A stretch of DNA of 64,000 nt, taken from Welwitschia mirabilis (Eukaryota; Gnetophyta; Gnetopsida; Welwitschiales). Location of the stretch: positions 295,088,335 through 295,152,334 of the forward strand of contig JBOZIK010000001.1 in NCBI GenBank assembly GCA_051453625.1. Direction: 5' to 3'. Every line of letters begins with the position of its first letter. Positions within the stretch are counted from its first letter, which is position 1. The notes beneath the pieces were generated by a model, which saw only the letters and a program-made list of their open reading frames with translations, did not search any database and had not been told where the DNA came from. Of the stretch, positions 33,916 through 46,560 are shown one piece after another. A program made the translations under genes and the position numbers.

Positions 33916-35453
33916 TGTTACAAGTCTAATTGGTGATATTTAACTTCATGTTTAGAGTATGCTACAAGCATATTTAATAAGTTTATAAGATAAACAGGAA
34001 GAATCTAGAGCTCAACTTAGATGATCACATAAAATGCTATATTTGGAGATAATGAACCCTTTTCAAACATATTTCACACGCCCTAACTTTTCTAAAGCAT
34101 CACAGATCTAGTTCAAGATAATGGATGATGATGAAAGGGCTAAATAATGAAGAAAAGATTGTTGTTCATCTCATTATTTGAAAAATAGTTAATCAGACAA
34201 CTAATAGGATTAATAAATAGATAAAACTATGTTTTTGTTAATAGTCATCTACCTTATTATTCAGATGATACTCTAAAGAACAATAGTCATTGGAGCACCT
34301 AAATCACATTTTAAAGATGTAATAAAAAGATGATAAAGTATATCATCAAATTCAACCCCTTTGAAAGAGATAGTAATGTGTTAATTAAATCATAAGCCAT
34401 GATCAAATTTAGGCAAATGTTTGATCTTCATCAATATACTTGCAAAAGATAAAGACAGATTAGTTTTAATAGGGAAAAGATGCCTATGCCAAGAAGAAAG
34501 ATAATTATAATAAAAGGAAGCAGAAAATATTAAATATGAGTTATCGTCCACTGGTTGTCTAGATGACATCAAGGATGACTACTAGGATCACAAGTAATAA
34601 AACTCATAAATTAACAATAGATAGTCATCCACCTAGTTGTCTGGATGATAGCCAAGACAACATCAAGAATATGAAATTCAACCATCATCAAGAAGGAACC
34701 TAGAAGACAAGAAGACATTAGAAGAAGAGATCAACCTATCATCCACTTGGTTATCTAAATGACATCTTAGTGGAGGATAGCCATGAAGAATACAAAACAA
34801 ACTCTGTCAATTATGAAATCATTGTTATGATCATCTATGATCTGGTATAACTCTTTAGTGACTCTAATAGTTATCCAAAATCCTATGAATACCTTACTTA
34901 AGTCCCTTATTCAATATTTTTGATGAGATCAATTGAGCAAGGGATTCATTATAGTTGCAAAGAAGGACATTTCTTAGTGTTCAATTATGTATCATTTATT
35001 GAGGAGCTTTTGATTTATACATGGATGTATAAGCACTATGATTAATAAAGATCACTTTATTTTTTAAAACATTCTTCTTATAATCTTCACATGTTAAGTT
35101 AGAATCAAGTTAATTGTATAAGGTTACTTTTAATTTTGGTATAGTATATGAGTCTAACTTGGTTAAAAATAAGTTGATGCACTTGGTTAGGATTTGCATT
35201 TAGATTGCATCCATCATTGCATATTGTGTTCATTGCATCATTGCATTTTAACTTTAAAGTTAGATTATAAAATCAGTTTATTTTATTTTTGATTCAAGTA
35301 ATCTTCTAACTTCCTCATTAAAATTCCTCTATAAAGTACAACATTTAGGTTAACTCCCATATACTAGTGTGTTTTGTTGAGGTTTATTTATATTTATAGG
35401 TATCAAATATAAATAATTAATAGAAAATTAATCACATGATTCACACTCTAAAA
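33916..35453 (+). repeat. 5' LTR of the gypsy-like element
   Basis: Shares with 42247-43821, in order: CATGTTTAGAGTATG, CATATTTCACAC, AAATCACATTTT(A/G)AA.ATGTAATAAAAAGATGATAAA, AATTCAACCATCA, CCATGAAGAATACAAAA, TTGATGCACTTGGTTAGGATTTGCATTTAG and CACATGATT. It contains five copies of a degenerate TCTAGA-centred palindromic motif. Region 34960-35060 may hold the transcription start, but no clear TATA box stands out. Confidence 0.86.
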
Positions 35454-35456
35454 AAT

Positions 35457-35474
35457 TGGCATCATTGCTGGGGA
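35457..35474 (+). other. Primer-binding site, Athila/Tat (tRNA-Asp) type
   Basis: TGGCATCATTGCTGGGGA matches TGGCGCCGTTGCCGGGGA at 14 of 18 positions. All four differences are C-to-T or G-to-A. It lies a few bases after the 5' LTR. Confidence 0.85.
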
Positions 35475-36206
35475 GGAGGTCATGGAAATTTAGAAGGTTG
35501 AATCTCATTACATAGGTAACTAATTTAGTTTCAAGTTGTTTACTTATGTAGTGTGTACATATAATTTTTATTTTATTAGTTTAGCTTGTACTTTTTTTTT
35601 TTTAGCTTAGCTTAAATTTTTAGTTTTCTTGATTTTACTTTTATTTCAATTTTTATGAAATTTTTATTCCCAAGTTAATGTTAGTTTTGTGTATAAACTT
35701 AAATACTATCACTCAAGACCTACTCTTTGTATCTAATTTGATCTTGAAGAAGACCATCTAAAATTTACATTGATCTCATGCTTTTGATATTAATAAATGC
35801 TTAGTGAGATTGATAAACTACTTATGCTCTGAGAGATTCTAATTATTATCTTTCTTACCATCCAAATTAATTCTTCTTATTTCATCCTTATCATCTATTT
35901 TTATGTCTAATAGTAAAAGCACCCTTCAAGAAATCTTTTCTAAAAAAAGAAAAAAAGAAAAACTTGAATTCTGTGGATAATGATAAAATAAAATTATGTA
36001 AAATATTTGCGAAAAAAAGTGGACGATAAAAAATGATGTTGAAACTATGAATTAGGACCTCCCTTCTTTCAACCTATCTCTTTTTATTCCTCTTCTTTTT
36101 AGCCTTCATGTTGGAATTCTAATGAGTATTTTCTACATTTTAAGACTCCTACCTCATTTAGAAAGGAATTCTATAAATGATTTGGCATATCTTAACCCCT
36201 TTCCAT
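35475..36206 (+). other. Leader region of the gypsy-like element
   Basis: Untranslated-looking sequence with a poly-T run near 35592. A short frame starting ATGTCTAATAGTAAAAGC (about 35903) encodes a lysine-rich peptide that stops after about 26 codons. No gag motif is recognised. Confidence 0.4.
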
Positions 36207-36972
36207 AGAAGAAAATGAAGAAGGAATAGACTTCATATATCCACCATGTTTTCCCAACCAAGATGTCTTATTTCATGATTTAATAGGTATATTTCAATAA
36301 ACAATGTTACAAAATAAATAATCTGAAGGCTCTTTTATAACATAATAGTCTCAAGCCTCTATCACTATGTCTACTACCTCTTACCTTGAGAATGAGGAGA
36401 AAAACATCAAAATTGCTACACATAGTAATAATTTATATTTTGATAATGATCGTTTAGATAATCCATGTCCAATAGAAGATATCTAATATGATGACAATGA
36501 GATTTCAACTCACCAATAAAACAACCATGATGAGGATGACTAGTTATTAGATGATGATATTAAGATACTAGATTATATTCTCAATATCCACCTACTATTA
36601 GAAAATCAAGATAAAATAAATAAATCACTTTATACAAAATCTTAAAATTTTTAAAGTTATGAAGATAATGATCACATTTCTCTTTGGGAGTCTTTTAAAG
36701 AATCTCATTACTTGAAGATTGAGGATATGCAAAAAGCTGATGATGCAAATAGTAAAGAAAAGGAGGATAAGAAAGAAGTTACAAGGATTCAACAATACCA
36801 AATAGAGGATAGACTTCTTACATTACATGAAGAAATTAAACTTGAAGAGTATAATCCTATTCAAAATGTTTCTCCATGTATTCCATTCATGTTTTCAATG
36901 AAAATCCAAATACCATCCTTTCTTGTATCCCATATCCCACATTACCTCTTACTTTTGAAAAACATAATTTAG
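36207..36972 (+). pseudogene. Decayed acidic ORF of unknown identity in the gypsy-like element
   Basis: A single reading frame from GAAGAAAATGAAGAAGG (36208) to the stop at 36970 contains about nine stops in 254 codons, far fewer than expected in such AT-rich DNA. It is open for the last 105 codons (first Met in this part at 36712). The product is rich in Asp, Glu and Asn, with clusters such as DNDRLDNPCP, NNHDEDD, LLDDDIKILDYI and KEKEDKKE. I do not recognise the family. It lies 750 bases after the PBS, where a gag or leader ORF would be expected, so it may be an unusual ORF1 of the element. Confidence 0.5.
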
Positions 36973-39589
36973 GATTTCCTGGAGTTTTAAATTAGGGAAA
37001 TCCTTACCTTCTTGATGAAAATCCATGTCATGAGTTAAATGTTAGGAAGATTCTTAGTCTTACTAAACATATCCTAATTAATTATTCTAAGATGTCTTCA
37101 AAAATTTCTTAGATTCATTCTTTGAGTAGTGTGCTTAATAAATCATGAAATAGTAATCATGCTTTACATCAATTGAAAAAGATATTTTTTTCAATGAAAT
37201 TTCTTAAGTCTTCATCTCTTATTTATCTTGTAAAAATTGTGTTATTAAAGTGTTATCCATTTATTTTCTTTTCCACCAATTGATTTTACTTAAAAATGAT
37301 CATATACATTCCATGTTCTATCAATTGGTTTCTATTTGGTTTGATCCTTATTTTTCTAAAAAAGTACAATCCAATAACTATTTTGAAATATGTATCTTTT
37401 TTGTAATAGGGATAAATGCAAAGTAAAGAACTATATTCTACTTGCAATAATTGATTTATTGGAGCATCTTTTTATGAAGAGATATCCACCACTTACCATT
37501 TTCTAAATGTAATTTTTTATATAGTTTCTCTTTTTCAATATTTATTAACTTGATTTTACTTTAGTTTTGAAACATGTAGTATGTTTAAGCATTTTATGTT
37601 TGTACAAGTTATGGATGAACAATTGAATTTCAGCTAATTAAATGACATTCAAATGCCTATGAACTCTTTTTCAAAGAGAGAAAAATGAACTTAATTAAAT
37701 TGCTCATGTTGTATGCTTTATTTCTTCATCAACTTCATTTTGTAAGGCTATAAGTTATTAGTACTTTAATAAGAAGTTTTTCTTCATGTTTGTGGACAAA
37801 AATAGAAAAATAAAAAGAGAAATAATTTTTAAAAGAAAATTTAATTTATATTATAAAAGAATTTTTTGATAATCACTCCTAATCTATCTCAAGGATTACT
37901 ATAGCAGGGGCAAAGTTGCTTAATGGATAAAGTTGCTTAATAACCTATGTTTTATCTAATGGACCCTATCACTTGTGATAAAAACAAAGTCAATGATTTA
38001 CAAATAAGCACTCTATAATGAGAGGCATTCAAGATAAAAGGAGTTACAACTTAAAGTGTGTTGTGATTATCACATTATTAAGTTTTATTCATTTATTGCC
38101 ATTTTCTTAAGTTGATGTTTGAGACTATAGCTATGATATTTCAATTTTAATTAGTATATTATCATTTTTATCCATGCTATTCAAATAAAACTCTAATGTT
38201 TTAATAATCTAAAAATCATGAATATTTAATTGGTAATTAGAGACTTTTTCTAAGTGATTAACTTCAAGTAGAATATGGTCTAATGCAGTGTGTTTATTTC
38301 TATTCATTAACTAGATACTTCCAAAGTTATTAACCATACTTTTTTTATTTAGCATAGGACCATAGCCTTAGAAAAATAAAATTGATATCTCGAAAAAGAT
38401 TTAAATTTATTTTTCTTTCAAATAAAGTCTTGGATTTTGATAGGGTCTAAATAGTTTAATGTATGTTTTCCTAATGCTTTAGCTTGCTTTAATTTATTTT
38501 ATTTTTCTTTCTTATTTTCTATTAATGTGTTTTTTATCCTTGACTTTTAATTTTTATTTGTGATTCCTTAAAAATTTTAGCTAGTTCCTTCTAATCACTA
38601 GGTATTATCCACATAGTCATCTAGATGATAATGTGAATGACATTCCCTATTCATTATTAGCTCTCGAAATGTGTTTCTTCCATACTTGCCCATTTCCTAT
38701 TTTCAAAAAGACTATTACCAATTGTTGTCTACCTTGTCATCCCAAAGACAATACTAAGAATGACAGCCTTTTCCCTTTATTAGACATCATCCTTCTCAAT
38801 CTCCTACAACTCAACTTCCTCCATATCAAATTGACTAAGCCATAATCAATGTTACACAAAAATCTTAAAAATAATGCCATCCATATGCAAACTTTACATA
38901 AAAAGAAATCTTCAAAAGAATGTTTTTCTTAGTGTCATCCATATGATAAGATAGACGACATCATCTTTCTCTGAGAGTCATTCTAGTGTTGTTGTCTAGA
39001 TGACACAGTGGATGATAGCTAAATTAGTGTGGCTTTAAACCCTTGTTTCATCCAATTTACTTCATTTTTCACCATTTTCCTCTAATCTTAAGCTAGAAGA
39101 ATTATTTCTTTGCATTCTTCATCTTCCAAAGAGCTTTATTTCATTAGATCTACCCTCTAAATGTTAGATTCAAGTAAATTTTCCAAAAATGAGGTGTGTT
39201 TTCTTCCTCCTATTTATTTTTACCTATTTCACTTATTTCTTAGTCTTTTTAAACTTCATTTTCATGTATAATAATTAATTTTTTCACATCCATTATTTTG
39301 GTCTAAATGGATTTGAATTTCATCACATATTTTGTGAGGTATGTGAATTCATGCACTTTATGAGTAAAACTATATTTTATTTTTCACATTCAAATTTCTC
39401 TCATGTCATGTGATGAACTATAGTCATGTTTATAGTCGAAATGATTAGCATGACAAGCTCTATAATTCTATCAAATCAAATTTTTAATATATACCATTCT
39501 CTTTCAAATTACTACATACTACTATTATTATAAAATTTTACAAAATTCATTCATTTCTCCATCTCTCTCTCTCTCTCTCTCACTCACAA
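36973..39589 (+). other. Internal region of the gypsy-like element, no pol recognised
   Basis: Very AT-rich, with no RT, RNase H or integrase motif in the plus frames that I could follow. Four palindromic TCTAGA-type motifs recur at 38607-39010, as in the LTRs. A (CT)n tract lies at 39560-39581. Confidence 0.4.
39560..39581. repeat. (CT)n microsatellite
   Basis: About ten uninterrupted CT units following TTTCTCCAT. Confidence 0.92.
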
Positions 39590-41022
39590 TATAATCTAGG
39601 ATGAATTATAATACATGAGGGATAAAGGGATAAAATTAGTCTGTGAGATTTTATGCTAAATTTTTTTAATGAGACATCGAAAAATTCTAATATGTACTAC
39701 ATAATAGATTTGGAATCTCAATTTTGTACATGATATATATTATAGGTATTTTTAGTATACCATGTATTAGAGCTTAATCCAGATAAGCTAAGATAGAGCA
39801 AAATCATCTTCCCAAATCACCTAGGACTTGCCATAGCTCTATAGTTAAGAAAGATAAGTCAATTCATCCCCCTCTCCTTATTCTACTAGATCACAGTATA
39901 TTTAGATAGCATCGATCAAGGTAGAGAGGAACTTCGAGGATTTCATAAGGCAATTAGATACTCAAGTAGATGATAGACTAATAAAGTTATAGTTGAGATG
40001 AATTTTAGATGCATGAGATACTTACTTCAATTTAGAAATTTGTCAATTTTATCACTACATGCATTTAGAGGTATGAACAGATGTAGATGGTCACATGATA
40101 GACATGATCATCACTATAATAAATGGCCATGAGGTATTGATTCTGCTAGGACATATTATTATGATTATAGAACTTGGTGAATTAGGCAGTGTACATATAC
40201 ATTTAATAAGTGGTGAAAAGGATAGATGTGCTTATAGGGTGATGTTGGACATTTCACCATATGTAGCAAGAGATAAGAGAGGATTATTTATCATACATAT
40301 TTCTTTGGCCTACACAGTTCTGCATAGAGAACTGGTTCATAACATAATCCCTCCTTCCCTAACAATTACTGCATGGTGGTACATCTACACATGCTAGCAA
40401 TATTTTATCAAGAAAAGTAGATGGACTTAGTTGCTTCATAAGGAAGAGGTTACAAGCCATGTTAGAGACATGACATATCTAGTTAATTAGTTTACTACGC
40501 TTTCTTACAATCATATTTAGATTTTTTGATATTCTAGAGCTAGTGGACGAGTAGCATATGTGCCATTTACAAACTTTTACCCACTACATGCACAACATGG
40601 GCATACAGATTCTAGAGGATCTTGAGTAATAGCATTAGCAAACCCTTAGACCTACCCTAGGATTGGTCATAATAGATCAGATATAGGATCTGCTTATAGT
40701 TAAAGAGATATATGAGACAATGAATTAGGACTTTATTGATATCAGATAGAGGATGATTTCCATGGAGCATTAAATGGCTTATATGAGAGAATAGATGTTA
40801 GCTCTAGGGAGTCATGTTAGGTAGGTTAAACAAGGCACCACTATAAGTATTCTAGAGATAGTATGGGTTTAGGGCAATGAGGTTACACGTTTAATACAGA
40901 TGCTTGTGAGTGTCAGAACGCCCTCCATCTTCACTACTTTAAGTGTAAGAGCAGATTTCATCATATTCCATTAATGAAAAGGATGTATGTATATATATAT
41001 ATATATATAAAAGGATGTATGT
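39590..41022 (+). pseudogene. Possible env-like region before the 3' LTR
   Basis: The composition changes here to the less AT-rich type. A 100-codon plus-strand frame (40095-40397) ends with HRELVHNIIPPSLT, which vaguely recalls the leucine-rich LLH.LVHNILPR segment of plant env-like/Transposase_32 domains. The preceding broken frame reads EDFIRQLDTQVDDRLIK. Position just before the 3' LTR would fit an env-like gene of Athila-type elements. The resemblance is weak; an unrelated insertion is equally possible. Confidence 0.25.
40984..41022. repeat. (TA)n with flanking 14-bp repeat at gap edge
   Basis: A (TA)n run at about 40990-41009 is flanked by two copies of AAAAGGATGTATGT (40977 and 41009). 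The 878-N gap begins right after the second copy, so the repeat probably caused the assembly break. Confidence 0.85.
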
Positions 41023-41900
41023 NNNNNNNNNNNNNNNNNNNNNNNNNNNNNNNNNNNNNNNNNNNNNNNNNNNNNNNNNNNNNNNNNNNNNNNNNNNNNN
41101 NNNNNNNNNNNNNNNNNNNNNNNNNNNNNNNNNNNNNNNNNNNNNNNNNNNNNNNNNNNNNNNNNNNNNNNNNNNNNNNNNNNNNNNNNNNNNNNNNNNN
41201 NNNNNNNNNNNNNNNNNNNNNNNNNNNNNNNNNNNNNNNNNNNNNNNNNNNNNNNNNNNNNNNNNNNNNNNNNNNNNNNNNNNNNNNNNNNNNNNNNNNN
41301 NNNNNNNNNNNNNNNNNNNNNNNNNNNNNNNNNNNNNNNNNNNNNNNNNNNNNNNNNNNNNNNNNNNNNNNNNNNNNNNNNNNNNNNNNNNNNNNNNNNN
41401 NNNNNNNNNNNNNNNNNNNNNNNNNNNNNNNNNNNNNNNNNNNNNNNNNNNNNNNNNNNNNNNNNNNNNNNNNNNNNNNNNNNNNNNNNNNNNNNNNNNN
41501 NNNNNNNNNNNNNNNNNNNNNNNNNNNNNNNNNNNNNNNNNNNNNNNNNNNNNNNNNNNNNNNNNNNNNNNNNNNNNNNNNNNNNNNNNNNNNNNNNNNN
41601 NNNNNNNNNNNNNNNNNNNNNNNNNNNNNNNNNNNNNNNNNNNNNNNNNNNNNNNNNNNNNNNNNNNNNNNNNNNNNNNNNNNNNNNNNNNNNNNNNNNN
41701 NNNNNNNNNNNNNNNNNNNNNNNNNNNNNNNNNNNNNNNNNNNNNNNNNNNNNNNNNNNNNNNNNNNNNNNNNNNNNNNNNNNNNNNNNNNNNNNNNNNN
41801 NNNNNNNNNNNNNNNNNNNNNNNNNNNNNNNNNNNNNNNNNNNNNNNNNNNNNNNNNNNNNNNNNNNNNNNNNNNNNNNNNNNNNNNNNNNNNNNNNNNN
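41023..41900. other. Assembly gap (878 N)
   Basis: Undetermined sequence inside the gypsy-like element. Several long open frames listed across it are purely N. Confidence 0.99.
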
Positions 41901-42030
41901 TAGCAAACATTTAAGTGAAGGGATAATATAATTTTTACATCAGATTATGTATTTTAGATAGATAACAATTAATTTTCAAGAAAACAATATAAAGAAGTTA
42001 TGAAAAATAGTTTTTGCAACTATTGTCCCC

Positions 42031-42050
42031 TATGTCGTCTAGACGACATA
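42031..42050. repeat. Perfect 20-bp palindrome
   Basis: TATGTCGTCTAGACGACATA is identical to its reverse complement and keeps two CpGs. It is the best preserved member of a motif family repeated across the element and its LTRs. Confidence 0.97.
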
Positions 42051-42246
42051 CTAGATGACACATCATTTCTTTTAATTTTTACAAGAAAATATTATATTAA
42101 TCCCATAATGAGTAGGAACCTATATGATAAAACTTCTAAATTTCATGTATGCATTTAAATAATTAATTATCCTCATCAATTTGATTTGTAACCTATAATT
42201 ATTTGCTTTCTTTATCACAGACTAAGTAATGTTTATTAGAGGGCTA

Positions 42247-43821
42247 TGTTGCGAGTCTAAATGGCAGTATTTAATATCATGTTTAGAGTATGTTTTAGGC
42301 ATATTTAACAAGTTTCCAAGCCAAATAGGAAGAATCTAAAGCTTAATCAAGACGATCACATAAGATGCTAAATTCAGAGATAATAAACCCTTTTTGGACA
42401 TATTTCACACTGCCTAACTTTTCCAAAGCATCATAAATCTAACCCAGAATAATGGATATGATTAGAAGGCTAGAGAATAAAGAAAAAACTATCATTCACC
42501 TTGTCATCTAGATGATAGTTAACTAAATAACTAAGAGAACAAATAAATAGAGAAAACATGTTTTTGTTGATAGTCATCTGAAATGTCATCCTGATGACAT
42601 TCTAAAGGATGATGGCCATTGAAGCATCTAAATCACATTTTGAAAATGTAATAAAAAGATGATAAAATATACCATTAAATTTAAATCCTTTGAAAAAGAT
42701 AGAAATATGTTAATTAAGTCAAAATTCATGATCAAATTTAGGTGAATCTCTGATCTTCATTAGCACACTTGCAAAAGGTAAATAAAGACTAGTTTTAGTA
42801 GGAAAAATATGCTTATGCTAATAAGAAAGCCAATTATAATTAAAAAAAAGTATAAAATATTAAAAATAATCTATCATCCATCCTCCTTTTTGGACAAAAT
42901 CAAGAATAACTAGCAAGATCACAAGTAACAGAACCTATAAATCAATAGTTGATAGTTGTCCACCTAATCATTCAGATGGTATCCATAATGATATTAAGAA
43001 TATAAAATTCAACCATCACTAAGACGGCATGTGAAATACAAGAAATATTAGAAGAAAAGATTAACTTGTTGTTTACCTAGTTGTCTGAACAACACCTTAG
43101 TGGATGGCAACCATGAAGAATACAAAATGAACTCCATTAGTTATGAAATCATTATTATGATTACCTTTGGTTTGTTACCATTCTTTAGCAACCCTAATAG
43201 TCATCCCAAATCTTGTAAATACCCACCTTAAGTTTCTTATTTAATATCTTTGATGCATCAATTGGTCTTATGATGATTTGAATATCTATTGAGCAATGGA
43301 TGTATCCTAGTTGCATAGAAGGGTGTTTCTTAGTATTGGGCTTTGTCTCCTTTATTGAAAAGCTTTTTTCTTTATACATGATGTAGGAATACTATGATTA
43401 ATAAAGATCACATTGCTTATTTTAAATTATCTTATGATCTTCATATTTTATGTTAAAATCAAATTAATTGTATGAGTTTAATTTTGCTTTTTTATATAGC
43501 GTATGAGGGTCAACTTGGATGACAACAACTTGATGCACTTGGTTAGGATTTGCATTTAGGTTGCATCCATCATTAATCTTATATGAATTACATTATTGTA
43601 TTTGAATTCTAAATTTATATTATAAAATCAATTTACTTTTATTTTTTATTCAATCAATATTCTAACTTCCTCTTTAGAATTCCTCTATAGAGTATGACAT
43701 TTGGGTTAACTCCCATAAACTAGTATGCTTTGTGTGAGTTTCATTTAGATTTATAGGAATCAAGAATAAACAAATTATTATAAGAAAATACAAAATTAAT
43801 CACATGATTTTTACTCTAACA
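42247..43821 (+). repeat. 3' LTR of the gypsy-like element
   Basis: Partner of 33916-35453. It is preceded by TTAGAGGGCTA, a weak PPT, and ends near ACTCTAACA. It retains the same five palindrome-motif positions, some more decayed than in the 5' LTR. Confidence 0.86.
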
Positions 43822-45930
43822 CAAAGCCAATATATATAGAACTACTACGTAACATGCAGTCAAGCTAGTGATTTCTTATAGATAGTATGAAGGTTGATCA
43901 ATCCCATGCACACACTATCAGGAAAATAGAGTTATGACTATCACATCTCAATACTAATAACATGGTGAAGATTACCTATTCAAAATAATCACTAACAGTA
44001 GGGAAGAAAAAAGTGTTATTATATAATACTAGTACTAAGGGGTTGCATAGCAAAAGAACTAATTGCATTAGGGGTTTAATGTAGGCCTAGCCTTACTTGC
44101 TTTGTTCACATATATCAAGTCCACCTAGGGTTATAGCGTGGGTTGCTCACTTGACTGCAGAACTACTTCTAATGCATGCATTGAATCCCCTTCTCGTATA
44201 AGTATATAAAACTAAATTAACAACATAATTCATAGAAAGGCAGACCACTTACTTTAGTTCACTCACTTATAGCCATATTGAGTTAGGGGAACACTATAGT
44301 ATAGGTGGTTGTATCTAGTTCTTCCAATGTAATGCAAGATGCAAATTTCACTACATTTACTACATGGTCTAAGGCTTAAAAGTGCATACACTAGCTCCTT
44401 GTTCACTATGTGTGTAGGAGGTATTGACAATTTTAGTGTTAGTAGTTCATTAGCAACAAACCCAGTACATATAGTATCTATAGCACATATTGTAATATTA
44501 TGATATTGGCCAATACTATAAAAATGACATGTAAGTGAGGATTATGTAATTCTGACAACTAGCTACATAAGTGTTTCTGTCTTTAGGCTATAGAACACAA
44601 ATAATTACAAAACTATATTGTGGATGCTTACTATCTCCCTTAGCTACATCATTAGAATGGCTATACAAACCATCCATTTCCTAAACTACATGCTATGAAG
44701 TAGTTAGTAGAGTAGGTAGCTCCATCACACCATAGGATTAGTCACACATATATCATTCACTTAGATACAACATGCATAAGGGAACTGGACTATCTTGTAT
44801 AAAAGATTCCACATCCAAAAGTTATAATCCTTGTATGCTGGTCCCATGACTTTAGAACTATACATAAAACTAATACTGATAAATATACATTTTATGCTTA
44901 TCCAAATCAAATGTAAATTACTTTAACAAAGGTGCACTGTCAATATGGAATTTGCATTATGTATATGGGGAGGACCTATAAATAACATTGTGATAGTTAT
45001 GGATGTCAAAGTGTACTATTAAATTCATTGGGGGTCATAGTCCATTATGTTTAGGAGCTCACTATATGTGTATGTACTAGGATCTAAGGGGATCTAAAAG
45101 CCATTATAGGCATAACATGTATCAAGAATTAGTAGTCGAGTGCCACATAGTGGTTCCTCTTACTACATGATGAAGGGTATCTACTCTTACTTAGGGTAGT
45201 TGTAATGTGATCTCTATCAAATAATCATTCCTCTGCAGTCGCTCCTAGCATAATGGGACTTTGTCATGTAGAGGCAACAGCTACCTCAAACCATGTTAAT
45301 GTGTCACATGTTACCATTGACATTCTTACACCTGTAACTTATTATCATAACCCAAGCTTAGGTTGGATTTAAAAAGCATGAAAAGCATGAATTTTTTTTT
45401 TTAATTCCCTTTTCCCCCTTATATTTAACTTGCATGTCATGATTAATCATTATAGTGAATGAATTAGTTTGCTACTGAGATACTTACCTCTTAGTTATTC
45501 ATAGGGTACATATCAAGAGAACTATATGATGATAGCTCACCTGACTAGCATCACATCCAAAATTTAATGTTAGTTTAGATAACTTAATTATGAGTAAATA
45601 AAAGAAGTGTGTATATTATGCTTAAGTGATTGGTTGCACCAATAACTAAGCAACCACATCTGTGTATCCTCATCCAGAGGATTTCAGACCACATGTAGTA
45701 CTATCTTAGACCTTATTCTCAACTCCATCAATACACATGAGCATATGATAAATCAAGGTGATCCATAACAATGAGCATTTGGTGATTAAGCACATGGTCC
45801 ACTATAAAGATAATGCAAGAATATAATAATTAAACTCAATGACATCATGCATCTTAAAAATGCATTCCTTATACCACAAGGTAGCTTAGAAATACATTTA
45901 ATATATCACAAGGCATACAAAAAAAAAATT
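43822..45930. other. Compositionally distinct block, right part
   Basis: Resumes the composition seen at 31251-33915 immediately after the gypsy 3' LTR. No gene is recognised. A T-run at 45391-45402 is the only low-complexity feature. Confidence 0.45.
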
Positions 45931-46560
45931 CATTCAAAATGATGTAGTGCAAAATCAACACGGGTACCCAAATTTTATAGTGAACCCTGGTCACTTGGCC
46001 AAAATATCCATTAAACACATAATAGCTAAGCATGTTAAGAAGTCCCTCAACTCTTTCCCTCATCCTAGTCTATGCCAATGGGAGAGAAAATCTCCACTGA
46101 TAACCCCATCAACCAACCATGTGAAGAAGCCCCTAAAGCTTCTCCATCATCTTCGTTTAATCCAATGGAAGGAACAATATGTATTTTCCACTGTAAAAAT
46201 CATGTTTCATATCATCACATGCTCATGATATCATATACATACTTGAGACATTCTTTTCATATGCTTAACATGTGAGAAACACATGCAAGGATGCATACCT
46301 TAGATACATTAAAGCATACTCAAAGTCATCATCATCATTAAGGAATGTGCTAGACCTGTATCTTTGCATATTATAATATGCCTAACATAATCATTGTGAA
46401 TTATACTATAATCAATCATGGTCATTATAGAATGCACTAAACTGACATCATTGTATAATGATAACATGCATAACATAATTGTATCAAATCATACTATAAT
46501 AAAACATGATTAGTAGTATATACATCCAACTAATATCATTGTATAATTATGGTATTTCAC
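45931..46560. mobile_element. LTR-derived segment related to LTR copy B, with tandem arrays
   Basis: ACGGGTACCCAAATTT..GTGAACCCTGGTCACTTGGCC and CCAATGGGAG (45960-46085) parallel ATGGGTATCTAAATTT..AACCCCCTAGTCACTTGGCC and CCAATGGGAG in copy B (7067-7210). Two tandem duplications with an 87-88-bp period follow: 46029-46205 and 46344-46560. Open frames here (45947-46228 and 46072-46275) encode the repeat and look non-coding. Confidence 0.45.
46344..46560. repeat. 87/88-bp tandem repeat, about 2.5 copies
   Basis: AATGTGCTAGACCTGTATC recurs as AATGCACTAAACTGACATC 87 bases later. The phrase ATCATTGTATAAT recurs after a further 88 bases. Each unit contains AACATAAT and ATACTATAAT. Confidence 0.8.

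Larger units (their letters stand above)
33916..43821 (+). mobile_element. Ty3/gypsy-like LTR retrotransposon lacking recognisable pol (LARD-like)
   Basis: Two direct repeats of about 1.54 and 1.57 kb (33916-35453, 42247-43821) flank 6.8 kb of internal DNA. The PBS at 35457-35474 directly follows the left repeat, so the element reads on the plus strand. The LTR starts TGTTACAAGTCTAA / TGTTGCGAGTCTAA are homologous, and ACAAG before the left LTR versus ACAAA after the right LTR could be a diverged target-site duplication. No protease, RT, RNase H or integrase motif was found; an acidic ORF remnant lies at 36207-36972. 878 N occupy 41023-41900, where more coding sequence could hide. Confidence 0.78.

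Noticed and set aside
40939-41914. Four long open frames of about 300 codons on both strands.
   Set aside because: They consist almost wholly of N codons across the 878-N gap.
45947-46275. Two overlapping plus-strand frames with a repeated HVKK(S/P)L block that could suggest a repeat protein.
   Set aside because: The repeat reflects an 87-bp DNA tandem duplication in LTR-derived sequence; the overlap in two frames argues against coding.
46344-46560. A CRISPR-like array.
   Set aside because: Units are diverged tandem copies without spacers, in a plant genome; it is an ordinary tandem repeat.
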